NCBI RefSeq assembly: GCF_018139145.2
Contig: NC_059478.1
Span: 12,941,001 to 13,005,000, forward strand
DNA length: 64,000 nucleotides
Direction: 5' to 3'
DNA from: Gymnogyps californianus
Taxonomy: Eukaryota; Chordata; Aves; Accipitriformes; Cathartidae
Part shown: piece by piece, positions 1-11,100 of the stretch
Numbering within the stretch: the first letter of the stretch is position 1
Layout: every line of letters starts with the position of its first letter
Made by a program: the position numbers and the translations under genes
Notes under the pieces: generated by a model
Seen by the model: only the letters and a program-made list of their open reading frames with translations
What the model was told of the DNA's origin: nothing
Database searches by the model: none

Positions 1-2365
1 CTTCTGCCCAGGGACAGGTGCTGAATCATGTCTCTCTTGGTCAAACAGGAGCCATCTGCTTCTGTACCAGCACTGTCCTTTCCTGGTGGAGATGTTGGCC
101 TCTCCTCTGTGATGGAGAAGCTGCAGCATAATTGTGGTTCTGGACCTAAGAAGAGGGATCAATGACTGGGCAGTGAATCTAATCCTGTATTCTAAGTAAC
201 TTAAATTTTTCTGTTAGCACAGTGAAGTTGTCACTCCTTTCACTAACTAGCCCAAATGAGAAGATGATTCTGGAGCCACTGGCATGATATCTAAACCTTT
301 TGTGGAACAACTTATTTTTAACTAGCATCCCTGAGGCTGTATAAACTTATGAATTTGAGCAATACGCGGTGGGTTGGGAGCAACAGTTAAACAGGATGAT
401 AAAGTCAGGCTTATAATAAAGGAGGAGAAGTCCCACCTGCCTGGGAGTCTGGGTTGTTCCTACAGCTCCCAAAAAAGGGTGAAGTAGCTCATATTCAGTT
501 CTCAGTGGTAACGAAGTGCAGTAAGCCAGCAAAACGTAGGTCTTGTGTGGCTTCATGTTTAGTGGCATTGTCTGAAACTGTCCTGCTTTAGTTCCTTCTT
601 CAAGATGTAAACATGACTTGTACTCGGGTACGTTTGTGACTGAAGTTTTAAAGTGAGGCTATAATTCTGCAGAAAGGATGTTTTTGGGGAAGGTGGTTGA
701 CTGTGGCCTAAAATAAATGGCTGGTCCCAGACTCCCTGGAGCAGCTTGCTTTCCTTGGACAGCACAGGACGGCAGCACACTAAGCTTCCAATACTGGCAA
801 ATGTTTCTGAAGTGCTACTAGCTATATTAAAAATGCAAATGCTTGCAGTAGCCCCATTTTGGCCACTCACCCGCAGTTTTCCTGTAGTCATTATTTGTTC
901 CCATTATTTTCCTGTAGCTCAGCAATTCTCTGCCATGAAAACAGTACACAGAAATAATATTGACAAAAAAGGGGAGAATAGATTGAAAATATATATAGAT
1001 GTAAACACTTATGCATTCCACATTAGCTATTACCATAGAACATGCCAATTAAACTAGTCTGCATTGATAACTGCTATACAATTACTTGAAAATATTGCAA
1101 AACAGCGACTCAATCTGTAAAGAGCACTGAAGAACAAATACAGGAACACATTCTGGTACAGGAAAGTATATGTTTAGTTTTAAGCATGTTTAAGTATTCT
1201 CACTGAATATCTTAGGACTCACATACCCATTGAAATGCTTTACTAAATTATGACCTAAAGCTCTCCAGCTACCTGGAGATAAAGGTAAAAATAAGAAGTG
1301 TGTTTAATACGACAAATATTTTAAAAGAATAAAAACAACAATAAAATGTTGATGCTGGATATGTTCCTGGAATTAGTGAAAAGCCACTGGCTTCATCCAT
1401 CCAGTCATTAATCAAGGAGGAATTCCATGAACTTTGGTTGTCACCCACCTCTTCCAGATAAAGAGTAAACCTGTGCTGCTTAATGGCATGTGAAGTTGTT
1501 AGATACCTCCCTTTGCCTTTTATAAGTACAGAGGTGTTCTTCCACTCTGAGAAACAACAGGTTGGATCCTTAGCTATTTAAGACCAGCCTAAATTTTACA
1601 TTTTGCCAGCCTGAACGAGGACTGATATCTGTCCTGGGCTGTTAATAATCAATAATTCTTCTATTTCTCAAAAAGATGCTACTCTTATTTATTGTAAAAC
1701 AGTTTACTATGTTTTATATATAAATAAAACTTGTGTTTGAAAAGCTATTAATTCTTACTGACAGTAGTGAAAGAAAACTAAGTTGTTCTTAACTCATTTC
1801 TAGATGCTATGAAAATGTTTTGAAAAAGTTTTTAAAAATAAGCCTCATGCCAGGATACTAACCTTCCATAAATATTTTTTCCCTATGAAACATTCAATAG
1901 CAAGAAAATTCTGGCTGAAATCAGCACAAAAAAAAATATTAGATTGTTGTCAACCAGAGCAGAGTGCCTGCCAGAAATATTTAAAGCCGATATTGATTGA
2001 GATACCATTTTACAGTCTTGGCAGCTAGATGACTTTTACACTGAACAGGGAAAGCCAAAAGGCTAAATCCTCCGAAGAGGAAGGTGTTAAAAAAACCTGC
2101 CCAGGCTCATGACCCAAAAGAAATCTCTTCAGAGTACTTCTGAGTGAAATAGTCTATTATTGATTCAACAGGCTTTCTTGCTTTCCTTGTCTTTAGTTTC
2201 CTCTGTTGTCCTTCAGTCATTTGGGGCTTTTCAGGAAATCTCAAAGAGGAAGTATCTGATCTGTTGCTTTGCAATTTCTATTATTCCCAGCCAAAATACC
2301 TTGTTAAAGTGCTAAGAAGTTTGAGAACACAGGAGTAATTTAAGGAGGAAGAGCTTTAAAAGAAT
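1..2365. other. Anonymous AT-rich non-genic DNA
   Basis: I see no gene, recognisable repeat or RNA here. Stops are frequent in all frames and the few open frames (up to about 110 codons) have no splice or homology support. The sequence looks like intergenic or intronic vertebrate DNA. Confidence 0.6.
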
Positions 2366-2442
2366 ATTGTATACATATTGTGTATATATAGTGTGTGATT
2401 TTGTGTATTTATATATATGTATTTTATATATATATATATGTG
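2366..2442. repeat. AT/TG-rich microsatellite
   Basis: Imperfect alternation of TATA and TGTG dinucleotides, with an uninterrupted run of TA steps in its second half. It is a simple repeat, likely polymorphic in length, with no sign of function. Confidence 0.85.
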
Positions 2443-2701
2443 AAAACTGCAATATTCTCACAAAGCTTAAAATGCTGTCAAATGCACTATCAAGGCTGAA
2501 TGTCAATGAAACCAGAGAATTCTGAATGACAGATGTGCATGGTTAAGGTCACTCCAGCCAACTTCTGTGCTGTTCTTGTTAGTAGGACTACAAACAGTCT
2601 TTTGCGTAGTTTAGGGAATTAACCTGGGATTGTAATGTAATGTGCAAGAATACTGTCATCTTATAAGGAGTTCATAGCAAGTTTACCTAAAGCATAAAGC
2701 T

Positions 2702-2780
2702 AGATTTTCAGCTAAGGCAAATTGGTCTCTTTCCTGTTGAAAGCAATGGGCTAAGCCACTGGTGCTAGCTGAGCAATCCA
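2702..2780. repeat. Fossil palindromic (foldback) repeat
   Basis: The left arm (GATTTTCAGCTAAGGCAAAT) and the right arm (ending GCTAGCTGAGCAATC) are imperfect inverted copies around a centre containing GAAAGCAATGG. The layout and wording match short palindromic elements that are widespread in reptile and bird genomes and carry TTGAAGTCAATGG-like centres. I cannot give the family name. The arms are heavily substituted, so the copy is old. Confidence 0.4.
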
Positions 2781-2851
2781 AGTCAATTTTTATGAAGAAA
2801 TACCAGATTAATATGGCTGCTGCTGCTCCATGGCCAACGGAGTCTTAGTTG

Positions 2852-2895
2852 GGGTGTGTTTTTTTTGTTTTGGGGGTTGGGGTTTGGTGTGGGTG
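2852..2895. repeat. G/T-rich low-complexity tract
   Basis: A run of T and G blocks (TTTTTTTTGTTTTGGGGGTTGG-like order) containing almost no C. It is the complement of the A/C-rich tracts seen elsewhere in this window (6131, 10281, 56036), which are common low-complexity sequence in birds. Confidence 0.75.
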
Positions 2896-3604
2896 GACAG
2901 GACAGAATAGGAGCCTCTCTTTCCAGCCAACAGTTAACACTATGTCCCTTAAACTGTAGGTTTCTGACCCAGTGGGTGGCAAAAATGCCATATTGTCAAA
3001 ACACTATGACTACATGGGGATAGGCTAGCTAATGAACTTCCTTTTTCTTACCATTTAAGTACAAATCTCTACATTGGGGTATAATTTGTAGGATTATAAA
3101 TCCATTTAATTTATAATAATCTTATCAATAGCTGGCTCTATCTGCTTGACTCTAACATGCTTAACAATATGGTCTATGCACCGAAGGTTTTATAATGTAA
3201 GATAAATAATGTGTTTGGGTTCAATCCTTTAGAGATAAAAGGCTCAGTAGATTTACTACAGCTGATCTTCCTTAAATTCCTGTCATTTACTAAATTCCTT
3301 AGAATTGGGGCTTTGCATGCTGTATAGGAAACTCTTTAGAATGATTTCATGAATGTAATATAGCAAGTCAATTATATAAATTCATTTCTTTTTTGGTGAC
3401 TCGCTACTGGCTGCTTATTGATCTCTGATGAAAAAGTATTATGAAAAGAAATTTATGTGCCCATAAACTTGATGGCAATAGTGATAAACAGGATTTGCAT
3501 GCAGGTACAGCTACTGCTTACGTTCCCAGCAGCAAGATTATATTGCTTCACTCCAGATAATTGAAAGTGAGAAATAGTGCTCTGCCTTTTAGACTCATGA
3601 ATTT

Positions 3605-3636
3605 GGTGTGTGTGTGTCTGTACATGTGTGCATGCA
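3605..3636. repeat. (TG)n microsatellite
   Basis: A short run of TG units, then TGTACATGTGTGCATGCATG, a degenerating continuation of the same alternation. Confidence 0.8.
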
Positions 3637-6130
3637 TGGAATGTACTCATCATATGGTATGTTAGAGATGTTTAGCTCTTTCATTCACATTTAGTGACTG
3701 TAATGCATATCTTGGGTGGATCAGGCCTGGCAGTTCAGATTCATGCTACTGAAACACTTTCCATACAGAAAGCGCCCCCCTGTTTTTCAGACTTCTCATA
3801 TCCATTCTGCTGGGGCAATATCTTCAGTGGGCTGCATCCTTTCTCAGGTTTTCAAAGGTGGACAGCTGGTTCATACCTGTATAGTTTATTCTGGGGTTGG
3901 AGGCACCATAAATTGAGTTTTGATTGAGGCTATTACCCCTGAGTACTTGGATCAGTACTGCTGACAAATAGGGATTAGTTGTTGGATATGAATGTAGGAG
4001 TTCATGGTATTTTGAGAGCTTCCCACAAGTATGGAGGACAGGAGACAGTCAGGCCTTTCTGCAGAAACCTCTGGTGCAAGGGCTATAGGGCTCAGCCAAA
4101 TACAGCATGGTATCGCAGGGGCTACCATTTGTTGAGTTTCCTGGTTAAAAGTAGAAGTCATATAAAAATTGGTGACTTATAATAACCTTGTGATCCATCC
4201 TCAAAGTGTTAATCATCCTCACAGTACATTAAACAGTCAATTTTATCTGTGCATCAGTCTCCCACAAAATGATGGGAAAAACAACATCATAGTAAGACAG
4301 TCCAACGTCATAATTAATATGCAGTATTAAATCTCTCATAAGCAGACAGTAAGGAAAAGAAAGCTCAATCATTCCATTGGATTTAATTTGCTGAGGGAAA
4401 CAGCCTTCACACCTGAGCCACAGTCACAGCTTGGTTTTCTCTCAATTAAATCCATGCTTGTCTAAAGCAATGAGGGTTTGGAGGACAAGATCAGGGCACA
4501 TGCTAATGAAATTCCCTGCAGTACAAGGGCATTACGCAGAAACTATTACAAGGCAGAGACCACTAATCTGTATTTAAAATTCTCTCTAAAGCAATGAATG
4601 GAAGAGCTTGGTGAACATTAGATGTAGACCACGTTATTAATAATCAGAGTTGTTTTGTCAAAGTAAAAATTCTAAAAGTATAAAAGTACATTTCGGACAT
4701 GCTTAAGGACTGGAAAATTTGGAATGCTTATATTAAAAAATATTTACTCATAAAATATAGATTTTTCAAGTTGTAGCATTAAAATATAGATTTTTCTATA
4801 TGATATTGTGACTCAAGAATACTTATCACAAGTTATATATTTTTACATCTACACTTTTGAAATCTACTGTAATAGCAAAAAGTTGCTGCTTACTCCTACC
4901 CAGATCCATTTTGAATTCTTCCCTCCATATACTATGTTGTTGGCCAAATCAGACTATAGCACTATGAACTATTGCAATACTGATCTACTAATTAGGTTTT
5001 CTTGCCAGACTGTTAGAATTTCTGGCACTGTCACATAACTCCCAGAGAATCTCTAAGCTGGAGCTTCCAGAAAGTCACTGGTAGGTACTATTACTGATTG
5101 TTTATCTTTTACTGAAAACAATGCCTTAGAAGGATGATGAGCAATTACATTCAAAAAGACTGAGATATGCCTATGCAATCACAGAATGCTCTTCAATTTT
5201 TTTTTTTTTTTCTCAACTATGGCAAAAAAGTTTTTGGCAACTTCTTCAAGGTTCTTCATCTGTATACACTTATAAGCAAGTACCCCTATTAAATAGTTCT
5301 CCACCAAATCTGTATACATTTGCGCATTCCTTCCCCGAATCTTCCTTCAATGAATAGAATTCGAACTGTTTCAAGTCATTCCTAACTAATCCATTTCTCC
5401 CATGCTATAGTGCATTATTTGTCTTCTGTCTGTAGCTCTAACCTTAAGAGAACTTAATAAAAGAAATTTTGAGTAGCTTAAGAAGTTTGTTAAAGCTGAT
5501 CGGAATGCTTTCATTTGCCTCCAAAATATTAACTCTGAGGGGTTTTTTTTTTTTGAGCCAAAGTAATGAATCTTGAAATTTGGCATGAGGGGAGAAATAC
5601 AACATTACAAATTCACAACTCTAGGAATCCCGTCCTGATTCTGACTGGCTTTACACCAGCTTCACTCCAAGTAGTTCATTTAAATAGAAATGCAGTACAG
5701 TCAAATAACTATAACTGATTGGAAACAGGACACCCTTTTTCAGAATTTGTTTCTGCGGAAAATACTGAATTAAAAGTATTAGAGATGAAAAGAGAAGTCC
5801 ATCGGTTTATCTCTTCTGTTCCCTACTATCTCTAGGTTTCTCTTGAGTCTGTCTAGTTTTATGCAGGGGGTATAGATGACCTATTTCACTCTATCTCAGG
5901 ACATTTTGCCAGGTATTCAGCTATTTTTATCATATTCTTAATTTGATCCAACTTGTACTTGTGTCATATGTCACATTTATGTCATTGCATTTTTTTCTCT
6001 CGTCTTGGTGTTTGGACATATGACAAAAAATTTCCTAGCTGAGCCTAGTCATTGGGATCCTATCCATAAACTGAATTTCAAAATAATGAGCTGGATTTGA
6101 AACAGGAAACAAAACCCTTAAGAAAGGATT

Positions 6131-6175
6131 AAAAAACAACAAAACAAAAAAACCCAACAAAACCACCACCACCAT
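6131..6175. repeat. A/C-rich low-complexity tract
   Basis: Blocks of A broken by C and AAC/ACC units, ending in four ACC-like triplets. Low-complexity sequence. Confidence 0.75.
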
Positions 6176-6505
6176 ATGTTGATAGCCACTTAGGATTACA
6201 TCTTTCAAACATGCTGAGGTACTTCTGCCATGAACAGTGCTTAACTAGGCTATTTAGAGATTTGCTATTTAATCACTTAAGAAAATCTCCCAACTAGTAG
6301 TTTATGCTTTGATGTGGTTTTGGGATTTGTTTGGCTTTTTTTTTTAACACTTTCTAGGTGGTTGTTTGGTGTTTTTGTTTTTTTTTTTTTTGCTTTCTGA
6401 CCTTGTCGAGTTTGTGTAATCTGACTAGTTGTCAAGAAATGGACTATCAGCTCTGTGCTTATGGTACTTTATTTGCATATAAAGCCCAAAGTAGCAGTGG
6501 TCTCT

Positions 6506-6732
6506 TCATAGAATCATAGAATATCCTGAGATGTAAGGGACCCATGAGGATCATTGAGTCCAACTCCACACAGGGCAACATGTTAAACCATATATCTAAG
6601 AGCATTGTCTAAATGCTTCTTGAGCACCAATAGGCTTGGGGCCATGACCACTTCCCAGAGGAGCTTGTTCCAGTGTTTGACCACCCTCTCAGTGAAGAAC
6701 TTTTTCCTAATATCCAATCTGAACTTCCCCTG
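6506..6732 (-). mobile_element. CR1 LINE, 3' part (minus strand), split by LTR insertion
   Basis: This is the 3' end of a non-LTR retrotransposon of the chicken-repeat-1 family, which makes up most bird LINEs. The tail repeat TCATAGAATCATAGAAT at 6506-6522 is the complement of the family's 3' terminus. Read on the minus strand, the segment still encodes the last stretch of the ORF2 (endonuclease/reverse transcriptase) protein, with the recognisable words FRLDIRKKFF and VVKHWNKL, before the 3' tail. The other half lies at 7910-8195. The two were one copy before the LTR inserted at 6733. The copy is 5'-truncated, as usual for CR1, and not mobile. Confidence 0.93.
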
Positions 6733-6922
6733 TGTGGTGGGTTGACCCTGGCTGAATGCCAGGTGCCCACGAAAGCCCATCTATTACTCCCCTCCTCAGC
6801 TGGACAGGGGAGAGAAAATATAATGAAATGCTCATGGGTTGAGATAAGGACAGGCAGAGGTCACTCATCAATTACCATCATGGGCAAAACAGACTCGACT
6901 TGGGGAAAAAAAATTAATTTAA

Positions 6923-6928
6923 TTTATT
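6923..6928 (-). terminator. Polyadenylation signal of the 1177-bp LTR
   Basis: AATAAA on the minus strand (TTTATT on plus), near the 3' end of the LTR where the R/U5 boundary is expected. Confidence 0.6.
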
Positions 6929-7144
6929 ACTAGTCAAATCAGAGTAGGATAATGAGAAATAAAACCAAATCTTAAAAACACCTTCCCCCTGCCCCTCCCT
7001 TCTTTCCGGGCTTAACTTTACTCCTGAATTTTCTACCTCCTCCCCCCAGCGGTGCAGGAGGATGGGGAATGGGGGTTGTGGTCAGTTCATCACACGTTGT
7101 TTCTGCCGCTCCTTCCTCCTCAGGAGGAGGACTCCTCACACTCT

Positions 7145-7605
7145 TCCCCTGCTCCAGTGTGGGGTCCCTCCCACGGGAGACAGTCCTCCACTAACTTCTC
7201 CAATGTGAGTCCTTCCCACGGGCTACAGTTCTTCACAAACTGCTCCAGCGTGGGTCCCTTCCACAGGGTGTTCCAGGTGTCCAGACAGGACAGTTCCTGT
7301 CCCTTCAGGAACAGACTGCTCCAGCGTGGGTCCCCCACGGAGTCAGAAGTCCTGCCAGCAAACCTGCTCCACTGTGGGCTTCTCTCTCCATGGGTCCACA
7401 GGTCCTGCCAGGAGCCTGCTCCATCACGGGCTTCCCATGGGGTCACAGCCTCCTTCAGGCATCCACCTGCTCCGGCCTGGGGTCCTCCAGGGGCTGCAGG
7501 TGGATATCTGCTCCACCGTGGACCTCCATGGGCTGCAGGGGGACAGCCTGCCTCACCATGGTCTTCACCACAGGCTGCAGGGGAATCTCTCTGCTCCGGC
7601 GCCTG
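7145..7605 (-). repeat. Degenerate minisatellite inside the LTR
   Basis: The plus-strand motif CTGCTCCAGCGTGGG (often preceded by CCACGGG and followed by TCC) recurs near 7148, 7194, 7240, 7316, 7364, 7416, 7467, 7508 and 7591. Spacing is about 40-50 bp with one 76-bp step. Copies differ by several substitutions and small gaps. The array is GC-rich and contrasts sharply with the surrounding AT-rich DNA. It lies downstream of the LTR's TATA-like box, so it would be transcribed within the LTR leader. Confidence 0.85.
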
Positions 7606-7723
7606 GAGCGCCTCCTCCCCCTCCTTCTTCACTGACCTTGGTGTCTGCAGAGTTGTTTCTCTCACATCTTCTCACTCCTCTCTCTGGCTGCAATTGCTGC
7701 TGCGCAGTAACTTTTTCCCCTTC

Positions 7724-7731
7724 TTAAATAT
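7724..7731 (-). promoter_or_regulatory. TATA-like box of the 1177-bp LTR
   Basis: TATTTAAG on the minus strand, upstream of the GC-rich array and about 800 bp before the AATAAA. This suggests an unusually long R region. Inferred from position only. Confidence 0.4.
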
Positions 7732-7909
7732 GTTATCCCAGAGGTGCTACCACTGTTGCTGATGGGCTCAGTCTTGGCCAGCAGCAGGTCCGTCTTGGAG
7801 CCGGCTGGCATGGGCTGTATCGGACATAGGGGAAGCTTCTAGCAGGTTCTCACAGAAGCCACCCCTGTAGCCCCCCGCTACCAAAACCTTGCCATGCAAA
7901 CCCAATACA

Positions 7910-8195
7910 CCCTGACACAGCTTTAATCCATTCCCTTGTATCCTGTCACTGGATGCCAGAGAGAAGGGATCAGCACCTCCCTCTCTGTTCCCCCTCAAGA
8001 GGAAGTCATACACAGCAATGAGGTCACCCCTCAGTCTCCTCTTCTCTAAGCTGGACAAACCTAGTATCCTCAGCTGCTCTTTGTAAGTCATGCCCTCTAG
8101 TCCTTTTATCATTTTTTGTTGCCCTCCTTTGGACACATTCTAATATTTTTATATCCTGCCGTTGTGGAGCCCAAAACTGCACATAGTATATACCG
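7910..8195 (-). mobile_element. CR1 LINE, 5' part (minus strand) of the copy split by the LTR
   Basis: Minus-strand reading gives the C-terminal part of the CR1 ORF2 reverse transcriptase, with VQFWAPQ, VQRRATK and LEKRRLRGDLIAVYDFL in the expected order. It breaks exactly at the LTR edge, and the continuation is at 6506-6732. There is a frame change between VQRRATK and the later motifs, so the copy is a dead fragment. The 5' boundary near 8195 is approximate because similarity fades there. Confidence 0.92.
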
Positions 8196-11100
8196 TATCC
8201 CATCAAAGATATAGTCCTACTACTTTTTCCCAATTTTTCACCCATATGACTCTTTGACACTACTACTTCTCACGTTTCTTTTACATTGACTGTTTTGGGT
8301 GTTTTGGATTCTTCCAAAAGTAAATGGTGCACCACTTCTTCTTTTTTCAAAGGCCCTATCATAACCCCACCATTGAAAATTCATGCTGGCAGAAGAAAAT
8401 TGAAAATTATAAATTCTTCAGACTGTGAAATGTGTATAATTCAGTCTCAGAATATTTATATAGTCAACCTCATCTTTGGGATACCATGTTTATGCCACCT
8501 CCATGGAATTGTCTTGAATATCCTAGCACTATTGATAATAATTCTCAGGAAGACCTGAAAACAAACTTGTGTGGAATAAATAACACTCTCAGGGGCCCTG
8601 GGAATTCTGAGATTGATGGGTATGGCCATAGCCAATACATGACTCTGCAGATTTAAATATGCAAAGATAAGCAGAGTAAGAGGTGTGAGAAAATTGGTAA
8701 AAAATAAAGAGAATGTTTTTTTTTTTTTTTAAGTCTCAAATGATGGAACACTTGTAGTGTAAATGGATTTAATGATTACATTTTAAAAGTAAGAAATGAA
8801 TTTAACTCCTTTCCACCCCAAACTACAAAATAAGACTCAGAGCTACAGTCTCTCTAAGTCAGAAGATGAAAAACTAACAAGGGATGGCTCTGTAAAGGAT
8901 TTTGCTGTTGTGTATAAATCAAAAAAAAGAAACACCCCCCCCATCAAGCACTAAAAATTATCCTAGAAATAGAAGGATAGTAATAATGTGATACTAAGGC
9001 AAACTAGCAGTATGACTGGAACTCTAACCAGTATTAGTGGTCACAACAAAAGAATCGAAAAATACAGAGTAACAGATCAGTGCAAAATGTTTCCATGTTA
9101 GAATTTGACATGAAATAGTTGGCACGTTTTTGTTGTATTCTGTTTTTCCCTTCTGATGCATAAATGTTGTGATAATACAAACCATTATTCATTAATTCAC
9201 TTTAATCAGAATTACCCCTAAGGGGATCTAAAAGAAGGAAATAGTGCCTTATAACCACTCAGATTCAGGTTTCATTAACAGCACCTGACCATGACAGACA
9301 CACCAAATGGGGCTGGGAGTAAAGAATTAGTAAGAAATGGTACTGTGGGTGCATAAATGAGGGAATCAAGCTATAAGTGTGCTGAAGCAATGGGAACTTT
9401 AATGGATTAAGGGTCTGAAGGAGAGTGTGGTAATGATCTATATGAATATAACTTAAGATTTTAAAAACTGTCCTAAATATATCAAGAAAAGAGATGAGAG
9501 CTTAGTGGAAATTAAATTATTTTAAGTTGCCCAGTTAGTAAAAGAAGGAAGGTATCATCTGTTTTGTTTTTTTATTTCCTAATATTTAAAACATGACTGA
9601 CTAATTTTTATTTGTTTTTACTAAAGAAGTAAATAAAATACATGGCATGTTTGAAGGTGTTTTTTCATATTATGCCAAATAAAGTTCATATCTTGGCGAG
9701 GGGAAAAAAGAAAACTAAAAAGTTGAGTAACTAAACTTTAGTTTCCAAAAAGTGAACCAAGAGATTGCTGCTTTTTTTTTTTCTTTTTTCCCTCGTGAGA
9801 TTGCAAGGACAACTGTCCTCCAACCTTTCTCCTTCTGTAAAAGAAATCCAAGAAGAGGGCATGTAAGCCGGTAATTAAGTCTGCTTCACACTGTGTGGTT
9901 CAAAATGCAAAGCTAAAGCAAAACAGAGAGAGAAGATCCCTCTGCTGCACCTATTGAGCTGCAGAGAATTAAATTCTTTTTGAGTATCCTGTTATCTCAA
10001 AGGAAGGACTGCTTCACAGAGAAACCTGAATAAAATCCCAATAATTACAAATGCTCAGTGGTTTATAAACAAGTTCTTATAGTGGGACTAAGGCATGCTC
10101 AAAACAAATTTCAGTTTAGGGGTGGAAAGCAGTCCTCATGCTTACTGCTGTGTTACAAACTAACATTTGCGACAGGCACTTAAAAAGGGAAAGTTCAAGG
10201 TGAATTCACTCAACTGTGACTGGCCATGTTTTCCTATTACTATCATCAAATGAAACATTTAAGTATTAAATGCAGCGTCGAACAGTATTAGCCTAAAAAC
10301 CAAACCAACCCCTCCAAAACAAACAAACAAACCCCAAACACCCCCCTCTCCAAAACAAACCAAAAATCCCCAAAACAGATACCAAAGTTTTCATATGTGA
10401 GTAAAGTTTACAAGTACTTTCCCAAGGCTTCCTCAGTGAGGAGCCAGAATGAATAGGCTATAAAGTGATCTCATTTGTGAAGAAATACTGAACAAAGATT
10501 TTTTTTTTTTTCCCGAACCAAGAAAATGCTTCTGTCAGTGTCTTTTCTGATAGAAACATTGACTCTGAAACCAGCTGTAGAAAGTTATAGAGAGATAATA
10601 AACTTGTTGCATAGGTTACAGTAAGAAACTGGTGATACCATCTTAATATGCTCACAAAGTAAGAAGCATATAAGGAGTGGCATAGGCAGGTAAAAACTTC
10701 AGTAGTGATTGTTTTGGAGACCCAAAGTATTACTGGAAATGTCATAAGTGGTTTCTAAGGTTCATAGTTTAACTATGCAATGTGTTTGATTGTAATGACT
10801 TTAATTTTGCACAAAGGTACGTCATGGGAATAAATGTATAAGAGTGATGGAAGGCAATGAGCAAGCTTTCAAGGAGGGAGGAGTATGAAGGCTCTTGGCA
10901 GCCCCTGGCTCCCTGGGGCCCACGTCAGTTCCTTCCCATGCAAAGGGATCCAGGGACATGGCCCTGATGACCTGGGACACCTGGTGGGATGCTTGATATG
11001 GAAAAGTCTTCGCAAAGAGGAAGAAATGGAGTTTAGACTAAAGAAATGACATGAAGGCAAATGCCCAGTAGTACTCTGAAAGTTTTGGCATATTCAAATG

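Larger units (their letters stand above)
2896..6505. other. Anonymous AT-rich non-genic DNA with simple repeats
   Basis: No gene is visible. Inside are a TG dinucleotide stretch (3605-3636), a 17-bp direct repeat (4751-4767 and 4780-4796), T runs at 5197-5211, 5543-5554 and within 6313-6397, an A/C-rich tract at 6131-6175, and a weak match to the fossil palindromic repeats near 5630-5690. Confidence 0.6.
6733..7909 (-). mobile_element. Solo LTR of an avian endogenous retrovirus (1177 bp)
   Basis: A complete long terminal repeat without proviral interior, left by recombination between the two LTRs of an integrated retrovirus. Its ends are TG (6733) and CA (7909), and it is flanked by a perfect 5-bp target duplication CCCTG (6728-6732 and 7910-7914). 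It sits in the minus orientation: a TATA-like TATTTAAG on the minus strand lies at 7724-7731 and an AATAAA at 6923-6928. Between them lies a GC-rich array of degenerate 40-76 bp repeats. The 5-bp duplication fits a class III (ERVL-like) element, but this is an inference. It was inserted into the ORF2 region of an older CR1, so it is the younger of the two. Long open frames on both strands here come from the stop-poor repeat array and are not genes. Confidence 0.93.

Noticed and set aside
7052..7762. 236-codon plus-strand frame, the longest in the window, and a 181-codon minus frame across it
   Set aside because: Both lie inside the solo LTR and follow from its GC-rich, stop-poor minisatellite. 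The minus frame begins with GTG, not ATG, directly after a stop.
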